Assembly: GCA_008933995.1 (NCBI GenBank)
Contig: WARS01002947.1
Coordinates: 579,884 to 643,883 of the forward strand
Origin: Datnioides undecimradiatus
Taxonomy: Eukaryota; Chordata; Actinopteri; Lobotiformes; Datnioididae
Direction: 5' to 3'
DNA length: 64,000 nucleotides
A program made the translations under genes and the position numbers. Below, one piece after another: positions 1-13,800 of this stretch (the stretch's first letter is position 1; the number at the start of each line of letters is the position of its first letter). Under the pieces are notes generated by a model, which worked only from the letters and a program-made list of their open reading frames with translations, ran no database searches and was not told where the DNA came from.

Positions 1-39
1 GCACATTTTAAGTCACATGCCCCTTTGCATCACAGTTAG

Positions 40-332
40 GGGAAATGTCATGGTTTGAGTTTAAGCTCTGTGTTTTTGGTTATTTCCTGTTTAATTGTGC
101 AATTATTGAGTGTTTTTGCCTTTTGTGTCTCTGTGGGATTGTTTCCTGTTCCCTCTTGTGTCAGTTTCACCCATGTCTCCTCAGTTGATCTGTGTCCTTG
201 TGTATTTCCCAGTGTTTCTTGAGTTTTTGTGTGGTTTTTGGATTTTTGTTCTGAGTTTAACCTTTAAAACTGTGAACCCTGAGTCTTTTGTCTGCATTTG
301 GGTCCATCCCCTAGTGTTTCCCTGCTCTTTGT
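40..332 (+). repeat. LTR-like fossil fragment (possibly Gypsy-type)
   Basis: A T/G-rich block from GTCATGGTTTGAG to the phrase TGCATTTGGGTCCA resembles the long terminal repeats of fish Ty3/Gypsy-like elements, as I remember them. No internal coding part is attached. It looks old and broken. The family is uncertain. Confidence 0.3.
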
Positions 333-1484
333 GTGGCTTCTCTGTTACAGGAAATGCCCTTTTGAACCACTACTGTAAATCTCTGTCAAATAATTGTCCT
401 CCAACAGCACTTCTCTGAGTCCTAACATGAGCAGAGATGATTTACGCATCCCCTGCATAAATCATGGCAGGAGTTCAGCTACTCTGAGTTTGAATACAGT
501 GTTCATACCTAGAGTCAAAACCAGCACTTTAAGGGCAAGAGCCATTTCCATGGAGGGGTTTTCCCTCCTCTTCACAAGAATGAGATGCCATCCTCTCTGT
601 CCAGTGCATGTGCTGTTACAGTATGTGGCAGCACAGCAAGCTTCAAACAGAGGTGTAAATAGCAGCAGGGAGGACCCCTGCCTGGTTTTAGTGCCACTGT
701 ACCAGGACATCTTCCTCTACAGCGCTCCTCAGAAAGATGGCAGTGGAGGACATACACACACAGCAGTATCATGGGCCTCATCGCATCTGTTCATGTGATT
801 CCAGCCCTATGACATGTCTGAGTTCTTTCTTACTCAATCAATGTTGAACATGTTTGGCGACCACTGACACATTGTCAATTTTGGAAACCTTCTGTGCACA
901 CCATGCTGCTCTCTCACTGTTTGTATTTATATTTGTACTTGCTTGGGCATCCTAAAGCCATATGAAACCTATTTACACCATTATTGTTCAATGAATAATT
1001 TGCCCTTCTCTTCCTGTTCTGCACGTATTTTGCGACTTTTACTGTGTGTAAATACCAGCAATGTAACTCAGTAATATCTGATAAAGCAGGGAGGGCCATG
1101 GTGCATCTTGTGTTATTCTGCATGTGTGCTTATGTAGTGGTGTGTGTCATGGACTTGGGTTGTTTAGTGGGGCAATCACTACATCCAGCTTCACCCTTAT
1201 CCCAGTGACAACACCTCTTAAGAAAGAAAGCACGTAAAAAGTAGAACATTGGTTATGTATTGTAATGCCCATGCTATGAGTGGATCAGCTGAAGAAAAAG
1301 CTGGCTTAATGAGGAAGCTGGATCTATGCCATGCTGGTGTTTTATACCAGAGTGGCAGTAAGAGTGGCCCATGCATGGCAAAAGAGCAGAAAAAGTCACA
1401 TTCACATTCACTTGACTGTCACAAGGTTACACAGGAAGCCCGACTATCTTCTCCACAGAGATGGCTACAAATTTGATCCTCCAT
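333..1484. other. Gene-free stretch, no feature recognised
   Basis: Only short open frames with no recognisable domains. It lies between two retroelement fossils and may include eroded parts of one, but I cannot show that. Confidence 0.5.
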
Positions 1485-1690
1485 GCAAAAGCTTAATTTT
1501 GTTGTACGTTGATGATATTTTGCTGTGTTCCAAAACCGAGCCAGACTGCATGACAGATTCTATTGTGTTGTTGAAGTTTCTGGCGGTGCAAGGTCACAAG
1601 GCTAGTAAAGAGCAAGCTGCAGCTGTGTCACCAAACTGTTAAATATTTGGGCTATCACATAAGCCAAGACGGAAGGTGTTTTACCGAAAT
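1485..1690 (+). mobile_element. Fossil retroelement pol fragment (retrovirus-like reverse transcriptase)
   Basis: A short piece translates to a reverse transcriptase core with the YVDD box and downstream text typical of retroviral-type pol. Only this part of pol is recognisable; no LTRs, gag or env were found beside it. It is broken and looks old. Retroviral versus LTR-retrotransposon origin is open. Confidence 0.55.
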
Positions 1691-2289
1691 CTTTGTTTAG
1701 ATATGCTGCTGTTGTGAGTCATAGGTTATCCCATGTCTCAACAGGAGGGATGTGTGAGCAACTAAACAAAGTATTTTGTACAATTGGGTTCTCTGTTTGT
1801 GTTGTCGTTTTGTGTCTCAGGTCACACTGAAGTTGTTCTGAGATTGAAGAAGGGGAAACTGAACCTGCAGTTCAAATGTCAGATTTTTAACTTTTTTAGG
1901 GACTGGCTTTAAGTTCCAACTTGGCCACTATTCCACTTTAGTTTTTTCTAGGAAGCAATGAAATCATTTGAGTCTTTGCAGCTCAGATTTCAGCTTTATG
2001 TCACCAATGTTTAATAACTGATCAGCTGTCAGTGTTCACACTGCATTTTTCAGCAGGAACTTATTAAGAATCAATTTAAGAAATACTACTAAGAAAGCTT
2101 TGTTTCTTTCTGATGGGGAAACATAAAATACCATATTTCCTTGATTTCCTTCCACTGGGTATTCCCACTCTCAATTCAGATATTCAGATCGGCCTTGGAA
2201 AAAAACACTTCCTACCAGTGAGATACAAGCTGAAATCAACAACATCCACAGCAAACTATCACCCAGTCTTATACCAATATATGATGAAC
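1691..2289. other. Gene-free stretch, no feature recognised
   Basis: No coding potential, splice-bounded exon or named repeat was seen here. Confidence 0.5.
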
Positions 2290-2448
2290 TATTAGAAAGT
2301 GTCTACTGCCAGCCCTCACACTAGCAACTGCTACTTATTATCATTTTTATTATTATTAACAAGCCCCCTCTGATGACTACTGTAAATTTAGCTGTCACTC
2401 CATCCTTACATAAATCTTGCACTGTGTTGCTGTGTGTTGTCTTTGCTC

Positions 2449-2493
<45 letters not shown>

Positions 2494-2712
2494 AACCAAC
2501 CCTTCCCAAACTGGTCAAGGCAAATGGCTGCCCACCTAGAGGCAGGATCTGCCTGAGGTTTCTACCTGTTAATGGAAGTTTTTCATTGCTGCTGTCACTA
2601 AGTGCTTGCTCATGGTGGAATGGGTGAGTGTAATTAATTTAACTGGTGGATAACCTCTGTTGTGATTTGGTGCTGTACAAATAAAACTGATTGTTAGTTA
2701 GTTAGTCAATTA
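2290..2712 (+). repeat. LINE 3' tail / SINE-like fish repeat
   Basis: The segment has the layout of a very common teleost repeat end: a TC-rich run (2450-2493), then GGCAAATGGCTGCCCACC, GAGGTTTCTACCTGTTAA, CTTGCTCATGGTGG and GTGCTGTACAAATAAAACTGATTG, ending in short TTAG repeats. This matches the 3' region of L2/Rex1-type LINEs and their SINE partners as I know them. No reverse transcriptase frame is attached, so it is a 5'-truncated insertion. The left boundary is uncertain. Confidence 0.6.
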
Positions 2713-4994
2713 GTTAATAATCTCTAAATCATCAAAATTTGTGAGTTGGCACTGACATGGAATATTCTTCTTTGAAGGCATAATCGACAATAATTTATTT
2801 CTTTGGATTCTACTTGTAAAGAACAAAAGATTTCAACATCAAATATCACACCTTTTCATGAGTTTTGCTTCCAAACGTTTTCCTATCTACTGCCAAATTT
2901 TAAAGATTTTACATATAAACAAATAACTTTGAATCAAAGCTTGGTAACCAGCACACATATTATCCAAAATAGTCATTCATCAGCTAAGAGTAAAATACAG
3001 GAATTCTGGGACCATGAGCTAACCATCAGTCAGCCCCACCTGTCATAGATGCTGAATGCTTAAACTACCTCTTAGCTATATGCAACAAACCTCTGCAGTT
3101 TAAGAACCTAAGACATACACTCAGTGGGTCTAAACAAGCTTACATTAAGTATCAACTATAGCCCTCATTTAGTGACTATGTAAACAAAGTGACTCTCTCT
3201 ATTTACCGTGCCCTCTGGTCAATATTTATCTATTCAATTAATGCTTCAACAACTAATGTTTATTATTTTCCTCATTTTTAAAAATTTATTCATGTTCCCA
3301 TTATCTGTTTGTAATCCTTCAATCCATTGTTTTGCTTTGCCCATAGTTCTTTCCTTTGAATGTGCTCCTTAAATTAAATTACAAAAGAAAAGTGCATTAT
3401 CAGATAAGTAGGTATTACATTACAACTTCATCTATTCTGGACTCGTCTTATAGAGTGGGCTTGTGTATCCAATTGGTTGCAATCTGCAACCTCACCACAA
3501 GATGCAACCTAATTCCACACACCGCACCACTGTTGCTTTACTCATATACCAAACTTGAGTAATGGAATTAGTTACATTCCAACAGTGGTTGGAACAGTGG
3601 TCCTCAGCTACTTGAGGACTACATTTGTAAGATTCCATCACCGTATCCCCTTAGAGTTTGATAAGTAGAGAGCAGTTTGTCTGTAAACATCTAAGATAAA
3701 CTTTATCTTAGCCTTGAATCACTAGCAGCAGCATGAGCAGCTGGAACTCTGAAATGTGGAACATAATAATCTGGGGGAGGGGTGTAACCACCTCAGTGCT
3801 TTCATTGTCATTTTTAATCAGACTCACCCAACACAGTTATTACAGCTTACACTCTTTGGTTGGTACCTTTAGGCGAGGCTTGTTTTTACCAGTGCCAGCA
3901 GAAAGCAGGTTCAGGCAAAGCATCTGCATAACTCACCAAGTATGAAACAAGTCAGATTTGACATTCAGTGAGTAAAAAAGAAAGTGGCTCTTAAAGGGGT
4001 TACAGGTAGGTTTAATTCCTGTCACAGCCTGCCTTAATGCAGAGGCTCTGGGCTTTGTGCTGTGAGGAGTGGTGCAAAAACGATGATAAAAGACCGATCA
4101 GAAAAAGTCATCAATGAACATCTCAGATGACCAACAAAGAGCAGTGAATAGTAGAAAACACAAATTCTGCTGTAGCTGACCTTGATGTTATTTTACAATT
4201 CAGCTTTTCTGATCCAAAATGAAGCATATAATGCAGACTAGTGTGAGCGTGAGGTGTTGGTGCATGTTTGTGGGTGTGTGTATGGGTGTGAAAGGGTGTG
4301 GAGGCATAAATCAGAAACAAGAGGCAGTGATTCCAAACCCTCATGAATGTGTAGTAAAGTACAGGAACTCACAAAGGTTGTGTGGAGACCAATATCTCCC
4401 AATGTTTCCCAACAACATTCCCTCGATATCTAAAATCATATTTTTCATTTGGTGTTGACATCTCTCTTTGCAATCAGCACAACAATTGTGGTCTCCACCC
4501 TCACCTTTTTTCTCGTGTGTATGAGTGTGATGGCAGCTTCTGCCTTACAGCGAGTGTGAGTAATCAGACACACTTTTCATAAATCTCTCTTTGGATTTCT
4601 GTGTTCTTTTGTGTTAGGTAAAGAATTATTGTTAACTGGTTACTTTAATCAATTCATATACTTGAAAAACCAACATATGTGTGTTGTGGACAGAAGAAGG
4701 AAAGGTACAGCTGATGAAGTCAGAAGCTCTGCAGCTACTCTCCAATGGGAGTCAGCTGCAGATGGAAAGCACTAGTTGATGGGTGGCTTTTCCTCTTGCC
4801 GTCCTTGTTTGTCTAGAGTTGTGAAACAATAGGACAGATCATTTTATTTCTTTGGAATAAAAATAAACCACAGTTCAGTAAAAGAAAAACACCAAACTTT
4901 GCCAGCTGCCAAACTGTAACACATTACTTGTTCGGTTCCCATACAAGGGATTGGAGGAAGGAGGAGACCTGTTCTGCATCCTTTATAAAATCAA
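2713..4994. other. Gene-free stretch
   Basis: No supported exon. A TG-rich low-complexity patch lies near 4230-4300. Open frames of 66-81 codons here show no domain or codon pattern. Confidence 0.5.
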
Positions 4995-4995
4995 C

Positions 4996-5037
<42 letters not shown>
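4995..5037 (+). repeat. (ATCT)n microsatellite
   Basis: About ten uninterrupted tetranucleotide units. Likely polymorphic. Confidence 0.95.
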
Positions 5038-8000
5038 TTGAGGAACATAATAAAAACCTCTAGGGATGTAAGTCCTGGGTCCTTAATGCTAACTCAAGTT
5101 CATGACTCCATATTTCCAAATTTCATAATTCTCCATGAAATTCTACACAAACAATGTAAAAATATAAAATGTTAAATGCAACTCAGTGTATCTTGGGCTT
5201 AAACCCACATAACAGTCAGTGTTTGCTTCAGCAGTTTAGTCATGAGCATTGTCATCTCAGCCAGTAAAAGTGACTCCAGTGGCATGCACTTAATTGCAGA
5301 CGCTGAATGAATGTAACAAGTCATGAGTGGAGGAGAAAGTGAGAGAGAGATGAAATTTACTGTGCTAGTTTCAGATATGTGACGAGGTGTGGTTTTACCT
5401 TGAGGTGGTTGGCATTCTTTTCTGACAGAGTTGGTCCATTAGATGCCCCAGGGAACCAAGCCTTAACGAAGGGTGGAGAAAGCAGAAATGACCATAAATC
5501 AGTCCATCAGGACCATTTGAAGACATATTGCAAGGTAGAAATGCTGAAGTAAAAGATGACAGGCTTAGATGATAACTCATAAAAAAGAGTGTGATACAGT
5601 GTTAAGAATGGGACCGGTTTGAAATGGTTTCTGCCAAGTTGCATTACTTAACACAGTCTCTACAGCACATATACTTACAATACAATATATACTTTGCTCT
5701 ATTATTACTCAATATTGTCAGATTTATCAAAAGTTGTCAAAATCAATCACTGCACAGTTTGGCCTTCAGTGTTGTAAAAGTATGACATTTTTTGATGTTT
5801 AGATATCAGCTTTAATTCTCCTGTATCTGCTGACACTTATCTAGAATATTTGTCTCAAGATTTCTCAGATAAGTTTATATTTATCCCATTTCTCAAATGT
5901 GCACATGGTCTGAAAAATGCATTTGATCCCCTTTGAATGTGCAGCCACACAGTGAGGTCACTATACTGTAACTGCTTTAGGTGAATAATAGGCCGGGTTG
6001 TTAATCAGAGGTGAGAGTGGAAGCTTGGTCATTGGGATAAGTCGCTCTGAGGTGATTAATCATGGGAAAAGAGAAATGATTAGTACCTTATTAAGTGTCT
6101 TGGGTGCAGACTGTAGGCACGTTCGTGTAAGGTGTGGGGCGGGATGAGGAGGACATGGAGTGGTGCTGAGTGCACATCACACCTTGGCTCAAAAAGCCCT
6201 CTCAGCAGTCCGTGCAATTACAACCAACCGTATGCTCACGTCAACAAACAGATAAAGAGAAGCATAAACAATGTGTCAGTTTGATTCAAGTGAGATCACT
6301 CGACAAAAGAAGCCTCGTATTGAATGCTTAAATAATTGTCTGTAAAGCAACCGTTGAGAATTGCTTACAAAGAGAGCAAAGCACTGCATAGCATGCTGAT
6401 ATTCCAACAGCCAGTTTCAATAACAATAATGTAAATGTAGTAAGATACCAGTTTGTTAGCATTGGGGGATATGGCCTGAATTTAAAGCATGAATAATTCT
6501 GGATTTTTGGGGTTAATGGTCATTCTGTCCTGCAGCTTCTTGTAATTCATCAACCCACACATATGGATAGATATATATGGCTGATATATCAATCTAGCTT
6601 TACCTGAAAGGCATATAAAGCCAATAGAGATGAATTATAAGATGAATAATTGTGATAGTAATGGTTTGATACATCACAAGTTCCTCAGTTTGGCTCATTT
6701 TTCATCTTTTCTTGACTGGCTGAAGAAACTGGGCTGTGGTAAACTGACTGAATTGGGCTCATGGTCTCACCATACATTTGATACATTTTAAAATTCTTTC
6801 TCAACTGGAACGCAGACAGTTTTAAAGGTTGGAACAATATTCCTGAAGACCATGATTTATGATGACTTATTTGTTGCTGTTTTTGTAAATTGGGCTGAAA
6901 ATTGTTGTGGTCCTGCATCTGGTGGGTCCATAATGCCAATAAAACAACCTCATGCTTTAAGTAGCTGAAATGAACTGACGTTAACAGTGAAATCAATAAT
7001 CATATTTTGCTGATCTCCTTTTTTTGGCTTGCACACTCTTATATAATATTTGTTATCTCTGCAGTAGCAGGGAAGCCTCCAGGTGTATCGTCAATCATCG
7101 CCAAGAGTGTTATGCTAAAGCCAGTGTAATCTTGTACACTATGTTGAATTGCACACAATTCACAGTAAACCTTGTTTGTTTTACAGTGATTGACAAGGAC
7201 AACAAATTGAGTATCCCCATTTTAAGCTGTTGTCTTTTAATAAAACAAATATGTCACTAGATTAATCCTACCACCTTCACTCAATCTGCACAATAAACTG
7301 ACTTAGCACTCATGTTAACATACTGTTGGGTGCATGTGTGCATACTGTACCTTCGAGAATGTTGCATCAATTGCCTTGAGCTATTTCAGGGAGTGACGTG
7401 GTGACAGCCTGACATTAAAACAATAAAACACTGTGATCCACTAATTTAAAAAAACGTAAACGTGTTGTGCAGGTGCTACACTGGAACATTAAAGTCTGAA
7501 ATGATGTGTATCACAGTGTGTGTAAGTTCACAGTAAATGTTGATCTGCTCTCATAGGTGAATCACAACCCCAGGGCAACCTGTAGGGGACTGTACAGTTT
7601 GATTATGCAGCTTCACTGATGAGATATTACATCCCAGCTGTACTACGGCAAGCTGCGTCACACCCTGACAGTGAGCAGGTACACTGAACAGTCCCTCTGT
7701 AACTTATGTCTGGGGTACATGTCACTCGAACATGTAAAATCTCCATCTAAATTAATAATATAAAATAATGTAAAAATAATGTACTCCATCTGTGTGTGCA
7801 ATCATTTTAAATTTAACAGTCACTTGTGCTGGTCTCAATCAATCACAAACAACACACAGACACAGCTCAAATGGATACCGACACTCAAAATCTGTTACAT
7901 ATCTGTTAATCTGCTACATATTCACACTACAGATCTACACATATGTTTGCTTGTCAAAGGAATATGTGAGGCTCTTGTTCTGCACTGCCACCCTCAAGAT

Positions 8001-9919
8001 TAGCCCTCACTGTGCCAGTTTGGCCTCTGGCTGTTGTAGCACTGGGTGTGGTTGCAAAAAAATTAGAGCAGTAGAAAGGTGTATCTCAGTGACTGGCCCA
8101 TTTTCACAGTGATGACAGATCGTCATCTTGTGCCACATTCATGGCTGCAGAAGCAACAGTATGCTCATTGCTGCATTATTAAGGTTATGTGCCATAGCAC
8201 TGCCTGTGATGAGACATATTCTGCAGTCTATTAGTAGCATGATATATAGTGCAGAGTGTGGAGAACAGTGACAGTGATATTTTTGTGGGTGTGTTGACTT
8301 TAAACAAATGAAGACTATAGCATTGATGTGATCACATCCAGCTTTAATATGATGATGTCTGCATCCACCTCAGACATTAAGAAGCTGTTAAAGTCAGTTT
8401 ATCAGTCAGGAATACACATTTAAATTAAATAAATGTATGTCTCATTTACATCCTTTGGATCCTTGGTCTTCTTCATGATGCTCTCTACAGACCTCTACTG
8501 CATTCTTGGAATGCGGAATTCAAGCTCAGTTCCATTTGGACTGGGCGGCAGACATGGCCAGTGTCTGTCTCAAAATTTGTTGTTTGTATTGTAGGTTTAG
8601 TCTTGCACCAAGGATAAAGAAGTTAACCTTCCTTATTCATGTAGAGGTGTGGCAAAAATCATAATCTTCCCTTTATGCAGTCGAGTAGAATTTCCCTCTG
8701 GCTTGATGGACTTGGTCCACTAACGCTCCCTTGTAGCTGCTTTTGTTGAACAAGGTGATTTAGCTTGTGTGTGTGGGATAGAGGGAGTAGCAAGCGGTAA
8801 AGTGAGTGAAAATGTAGTCAGCGCCACACCTTAATCAAAGAAATGTAAGTGTTACTGGGAGATAACAGCTTTAGGAAGTCCAAGGACACAGCTCAATTGT
8901 TTTATATCTCATGTTCATCTGCTAAAAAAAGAAAAAAAAAAGATAAAAGACATACACATTCTTTTTTACTTCATTCCTGTACTGCAGTCTGGCAAATCAA
9001 CCACAAGGAACACGAAACGTCCATGGACTGACCTTTACTTTTACTTGTGTTGCCATTGCTGCCTTTCCAGGACTTAAATACATTATGAGCATGCAGTGTT
9101 ACAACATGTCATGCTCTTTAGCAGCTGCCCTAAACAATGTTTAGTGGTTTAACCTTTAGTGCACTGCCTAGAGGAGACTTGTACAAATGAACAATGACCT
9201 TTATAAGATAACATTTCCCTACAGGAATTGGCAAGACCCACCAAGTGACAGTGGTATAAATGAATTAACAATGGGGTGAATAAGAGATTCTAGCTTCAGT
9301 TATTGGAATGTATTTGACAGATGTGCTTGGATTATTTGACACCAAATAAATGCACTGTGGAAAATAAAGTAGCTCTTCATACTGGCATGGCGGCTGATTG
9401 CAAGGAGGTAATTTAAGTACAAACGTGAGTCTCAATTCATATTCCGATCTTCTTTCTGGATTTACTATGAATTTGTCAGACTTACAATTCCATTAGACTC
9501 ATATTACACTTGCAAGTAATCAGTATGTCAAATCAAATGTCCTGTGAGTCACGTGACCTTTATTTATCTCCTCATCTAATGTCTAATTAGTGAAGCTTCC
9601 TATGTGGGTTCTGACTTTTTTGTATTTGTGAGAGCATCCTGTGCGGGAGTTACATTTCAGATGAAACAGAATTTGTTTCCAGTGGGGTCACAGCTATTGT
9701 AGGTCTCTTGCCATTTGTGTCCACCTAGTCTTAAAGTTATTGCAGCAGCAGTTGTAGACTTACAGTTGTAAACATGTGAACAGACAAACACTTATTTTAA
9801 CCTGCTTATTAATTATTTATTTTATCCAGGTAATTAGTCATAGAAGTCTGATTGTACAGAGACTTTGTTCTATGATGAAAAATAATGAATACAGAAGATG
9901 GTTGTTACATCAAGGATTG
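5038..9919. other. Gene-free stretch
   Basis: No supported exon on either strand. The part at about 5940-6130 is rich in homeodomain-like ATTA sites (GATTAATCA, ATGATTAG) and could be a conserved non-coding element, which is inference. A short A-rich run lies near 8924-8943. Confidence 0.45.
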
Positions 9920-10160
9920 ATCAGTAGCTGACAGTAGCTGACAACAACTCCTTCCATTCCATCAATGTTGCTCTTGACCTCCATAATAATAGGCAGCATC
10001 TCTGGAGCCATATTTCCTCCACTGATTGATGATGGTTTGGACAGAGCTCCATGGTCCATCCAAAGCCTTCAATATTCTTCTTTATCCCTCTCCTGAAGTC
10101 TGTACTCTTCAACAATCAGATCTCACAGTCTCTTTGGTAACTCTTTGTGGTCCATGGCTC
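9920..10160 (-). mobile_element. Tc1/mariner transposase N-terminal fragment (fossil DNA transposon)
   Basis: On the minus strand the text from near 10155 translates to fragments such as MDHKELPKRL, DLIVEEYRLQE, and in another frame PWSSVQTIINQWRKYGS. These match the helix-turn-helix (paired-like) DNA-binding part of Tc1 transposases (KELTK, RDKIVEKYR, PWSTVKSIIKKWKEYG). The pieces fall in different frames, so at least two frameshifts and one stop separate them from a working gene. The catalytic DDE part is absent nearby. Confidence 0.65.
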
Positions 10161-10364
10161 TCCCAGTAGGATGCAACCCCAAACATTTATTGCATCATGC
10201 AGGAATAACGGACTTCAATCTGGTTTAGATCAGAATCACTGTCATTGATGGAAGGTGTTTGCTGTTTACCTTCAGGCAGTATTCCGAATATGTTTGGTTA
10301 ACTTCATATATAATAAGAGCCCCATCATGGAAGAGTGTGCAGACTTCTGCAAACAGGGTGTTTT

Positions 10365-10860
10365 ATTTAACAGTGGCTCTGGTGTTCCTACGCTCACCTA
10401 TGGTCATGAGCTTTGGGTCATGACCGAAAGGACAAGATCACGGATACAAGTGGCCAAAATGGGTTTCCTCCGTAGGGTGGCAGGGTGCACCCTTCGTGAT
10501 AGGGTGAGAAGCTCTGTCGCCCGGAGGGAGCTCAAAGTAGAGCCACTGCTCCTCCACATCAAGAGGAGCCAGCTGAGGTGGCTTGGGCATCTGTTTCGGA
10601 TGCCTCCCGGACGCCTCCCTGGGGAGGTGTGCCGGGCATGTCCCACCGGGAGGAGGCCCCAGGGAAGACCCAGGACACGTTGGACAGACTATGTCTCTCA
10701 ACTGGCCCGGGGATGCCTCGGGATCCTCACGGAAGAGTTGGAGGAAGTGTCTGGGGAGAGGGAAGTCTGGGCATCCCTGCTCAAGCTGCTGCCCCCACGA
10801 TCCGGCCCCCGGATAAGCGGAAGAAGATGGATGGATGGATGGATGGATGGATGGATGGCT
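10365..10860 (+). mobile_element. Rex3/RTE-like LINE, 5'-truncated 3' end with GATG tail
   Basis: An open frame encodes the C-terminal end of a non-LTR retrotransposon polyprotein: LTYGHELWVMTERTRSRIQ, then MGFLRRVAGCTLRDRVRS, LRWLGHLFRMPPGRLPGEV and GRRPQGRPRTRWTDYVSQLA. It ends at a (GATG)n tail (10825-10858). Short GATG repeats directly after the ORF are known for the fish LINE Rex3. The C-terminal part is still open, so the insertion is fairly young, but the RT core and 5' end are missing, as usual for truncated LINE copies. Rex1 or another RTE-type LINE is possible. Confidence 0.75.
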
Positions 10861-13800
10861 CTGGTGTATTTTTGTGTGGACTGATCCCTCAGTCCACACA
10901 AAGCTTAAAGTGTGAGGATTTTGTTGCACGCTAAAGGATTAGCTAAAAGAATGAGAGTTCTTTTTTAAAAAAAGAATAATCATATTTGCAAGGTCTGTTA
11001 AGATTTAGGCATCCAAAAATATTACTTTCAACAGACAATCTACAAGATGAAATGCAATATCCATGCAACATGCAACATTCCCTCCAGCAGGCCTTTCTGA
11101 GGCCCGCATGTGTCCCATTTCCTCACGACTTCTGCCTTCTCAGTAGTAGAGTCATAATATTCCAAATAGGGAATTATTGTTGTTGACCCTCTAATGCACA
11201 TTTCATGCCTCTGCAAAAGAGAGTTGCTTGAGTTACTGCAGCCCTGGTGCATAATACATTGGTACATAACAAATTTTCCAATGGATTATTAAGGTAATAC
11301 TCCCAAAAAAATTGTGCTCAAGTTGTGTTCTCCAGTGTATCTGAAGGTGCTTGACTCACCTGACTCACTGGGGTGTGGCACACAGTGTATGACTAAATAG
11401 ATGCCCTTTACCTGGCCAAGACAAACAGCACAATAATTTGACATTTTTACCACAACGTAGTACTATTGCTCTCAAGTGTAGTCCTTGGTACAGTGAAGTA
11501 TCAAATTACAACATTATATAATACAAACGCTGTCCTAATTTGCACTAGACAATGGCAAGTATTGCACGTCAGAATCAACTCCTTGTCTTGATATAATTAC
11601 TCTCTCTTTTCTCAGCAGTTCCTCTTGCCAAGTTTCAGTAGAGTAAACTCCCATTTCAAAGCTGGTTCTCACAGAGAAAATGAGCTTGTGAACATTCCAC
11701 TACATGTGCTAACTAGAAACCCTGAAATGTTGCCCATCATATCATGTGAGCTCAAATACAACCCTGCACCACATTTGTGAGTGCCACTGCCTTTAAGGAA
11801 TGGTGCAAAGCTTTCAGTTTAAAGTAATGATATTTCTTGTGATAGCTGTCAGTTTTTATGAAAAGGACAAAAATGTGTCACATCAAATACAAAGTGGAGA
11901 TGCATATATCTTTAGTGCAAAAGCCTTGCAGAAAAGCAAGACAGGTTTTTAAGGCTTCTGTGTAACATGAGATAGCCATGAGAACAGCTACTTGTAATTT
12001 TAACAGAAAGTTCAATAGTCTACTGTAATGTAGGTGTGTGTTGTGGAGCTAAAAGCATTTATAATACTGAGAGTGTGTGCTCCACTTGACAAAGACCAGT
12101 CAGGTGTTAACTTGGTTGATCTAACTCATCAACAGGCCGAACAAGGTACATGACAAAAATCTCTCCTTAACCATAAACAGGTGAATTTAGTTGCCAAGTC
12201 TTAACCATACATTAACTGTCTTTTTGTTGATGTATAATGTTACAAAAACATGCAGATGCAGATGCAAGTGCAAACAATGTAAACAGCAAACAACATATTT
12301 AATATGTTACCACCAAAACCCGTTTAACTAATGCAAAGATACATATGTTGCATATGTGCAGGGTGCAAGTCATAGATGAGAGGATGTTAAAAGTGAAGTA
12401 CTGGCATTTTCTTTTGGGGTGTGACACCATTGTGCCTTTGAGCTCATTTAAATGCAACTACAGTACAGAGACTGAAGCCAACACCTACACCTGAGCTGCT
12501 GAGATGTGTTTCAACAGGTATTAACAGCTTCATTTCTGACTAAACAAGAAATCTGATTTCTACTTTTATCTCCTGACTTTCTTTTAGCTGCACGCTTACA
12601 GTAGTGCAATCAAGATCTGAGGTGTAAATTATGTTTATAAAGTTTTGTATGGTCAACTATATAGTCCTAACATATTACAATTCATCACACAACTCATTTC
12701 AAAAGCAGTAACACTTACTGAACCCTGGTGATGATGGAAAACTATTAACAGACATGGAGAGATATGAGTATTAGTAGTAGCAGTACCCATGAGCAACTAC
12801 AAGCTGCAGGCCTCAACACATAAGCAACAGCATGGTGGAAAATTAACCCTGGAATCATGACCCATTTCTGTAATTCTTGAGCTTTTTACTCACGTTTGCT
12901 GTTGGTGCCAGTTTTTGCAGCAGTGAAAATGAACCCCCTACTCACTAACAAAACCAGCAACCTAACTATTCCTGTTAAAATGCCCTGTTTTCTGCTACAG
13001 ATATTCCAGATGGCTTTGAACATTCTGTTGATTAAATATTTGCTGGCTTCCTGACTGTTTTCCTTCATTTGTGAAGGATTAGAGAGATTATGATGTAATT
13101 TTTGGTATGACGAAAGTTGTTCCCACTTTTATAGTCAAGTGCCTCTACCCTCTAAATGACTGCATTAAAACATATTGGGAGAAATTGTGATAAATGATAA
13201 ATGAACTATATTTATGATAAGCTATGCAGGTAATTTCAGTTAAATTTGTCTCTAATTTTTAATGTGTCTTTCTCTGAGATTTCTGCTTCCACTTCAGTAT
13301 ACCAGTTATTATACATAGAATTCCCGACTCCCGACTGGCTCACTGACTCAACAGGACTGCCCTGATAATGTCAAACATGTTTGAAATTTAGCATTTAAAA
13401 TCTTAATGATTATGTTTGTCATTCTGAATGGGACCCATGAGAGACAAGCACGGATGTATCCATGGATACAAGCATACATGGAAGTCAATGAGAGGACAAA
13501 CAGCTGTTGGTCTGGATGCTTTGCCTATAGCCTCACCCCTCAGGGTAAAGCTAGTTAGCATGCTACTGTTGATAGATATTAAAACTGAGGGTTCAGATCT
13601 CACCTCCAGCTCTTATTGAAGAACAGAAGACTGCTGACCGCACCTCTCCAATGAACCATGTTTTCAAGTTGTTGTAGTGTATTACTGAGAGAAGAAGTCT
13701 GTAAATATTCTCATTCATGTGTGAAGCAACCATTGGGCTTGTAAAACTCCTGTCATCTGAACCAAGCCTGAACAGCTGTGAGTGTTTGGTTGGCAGCTTA

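Noticed and set aside
4995-5037. CRISPR-like regular repeat
   Set aside because: A simple tetranucleotide microsatellite with no spacers, in a vertebrate genome.
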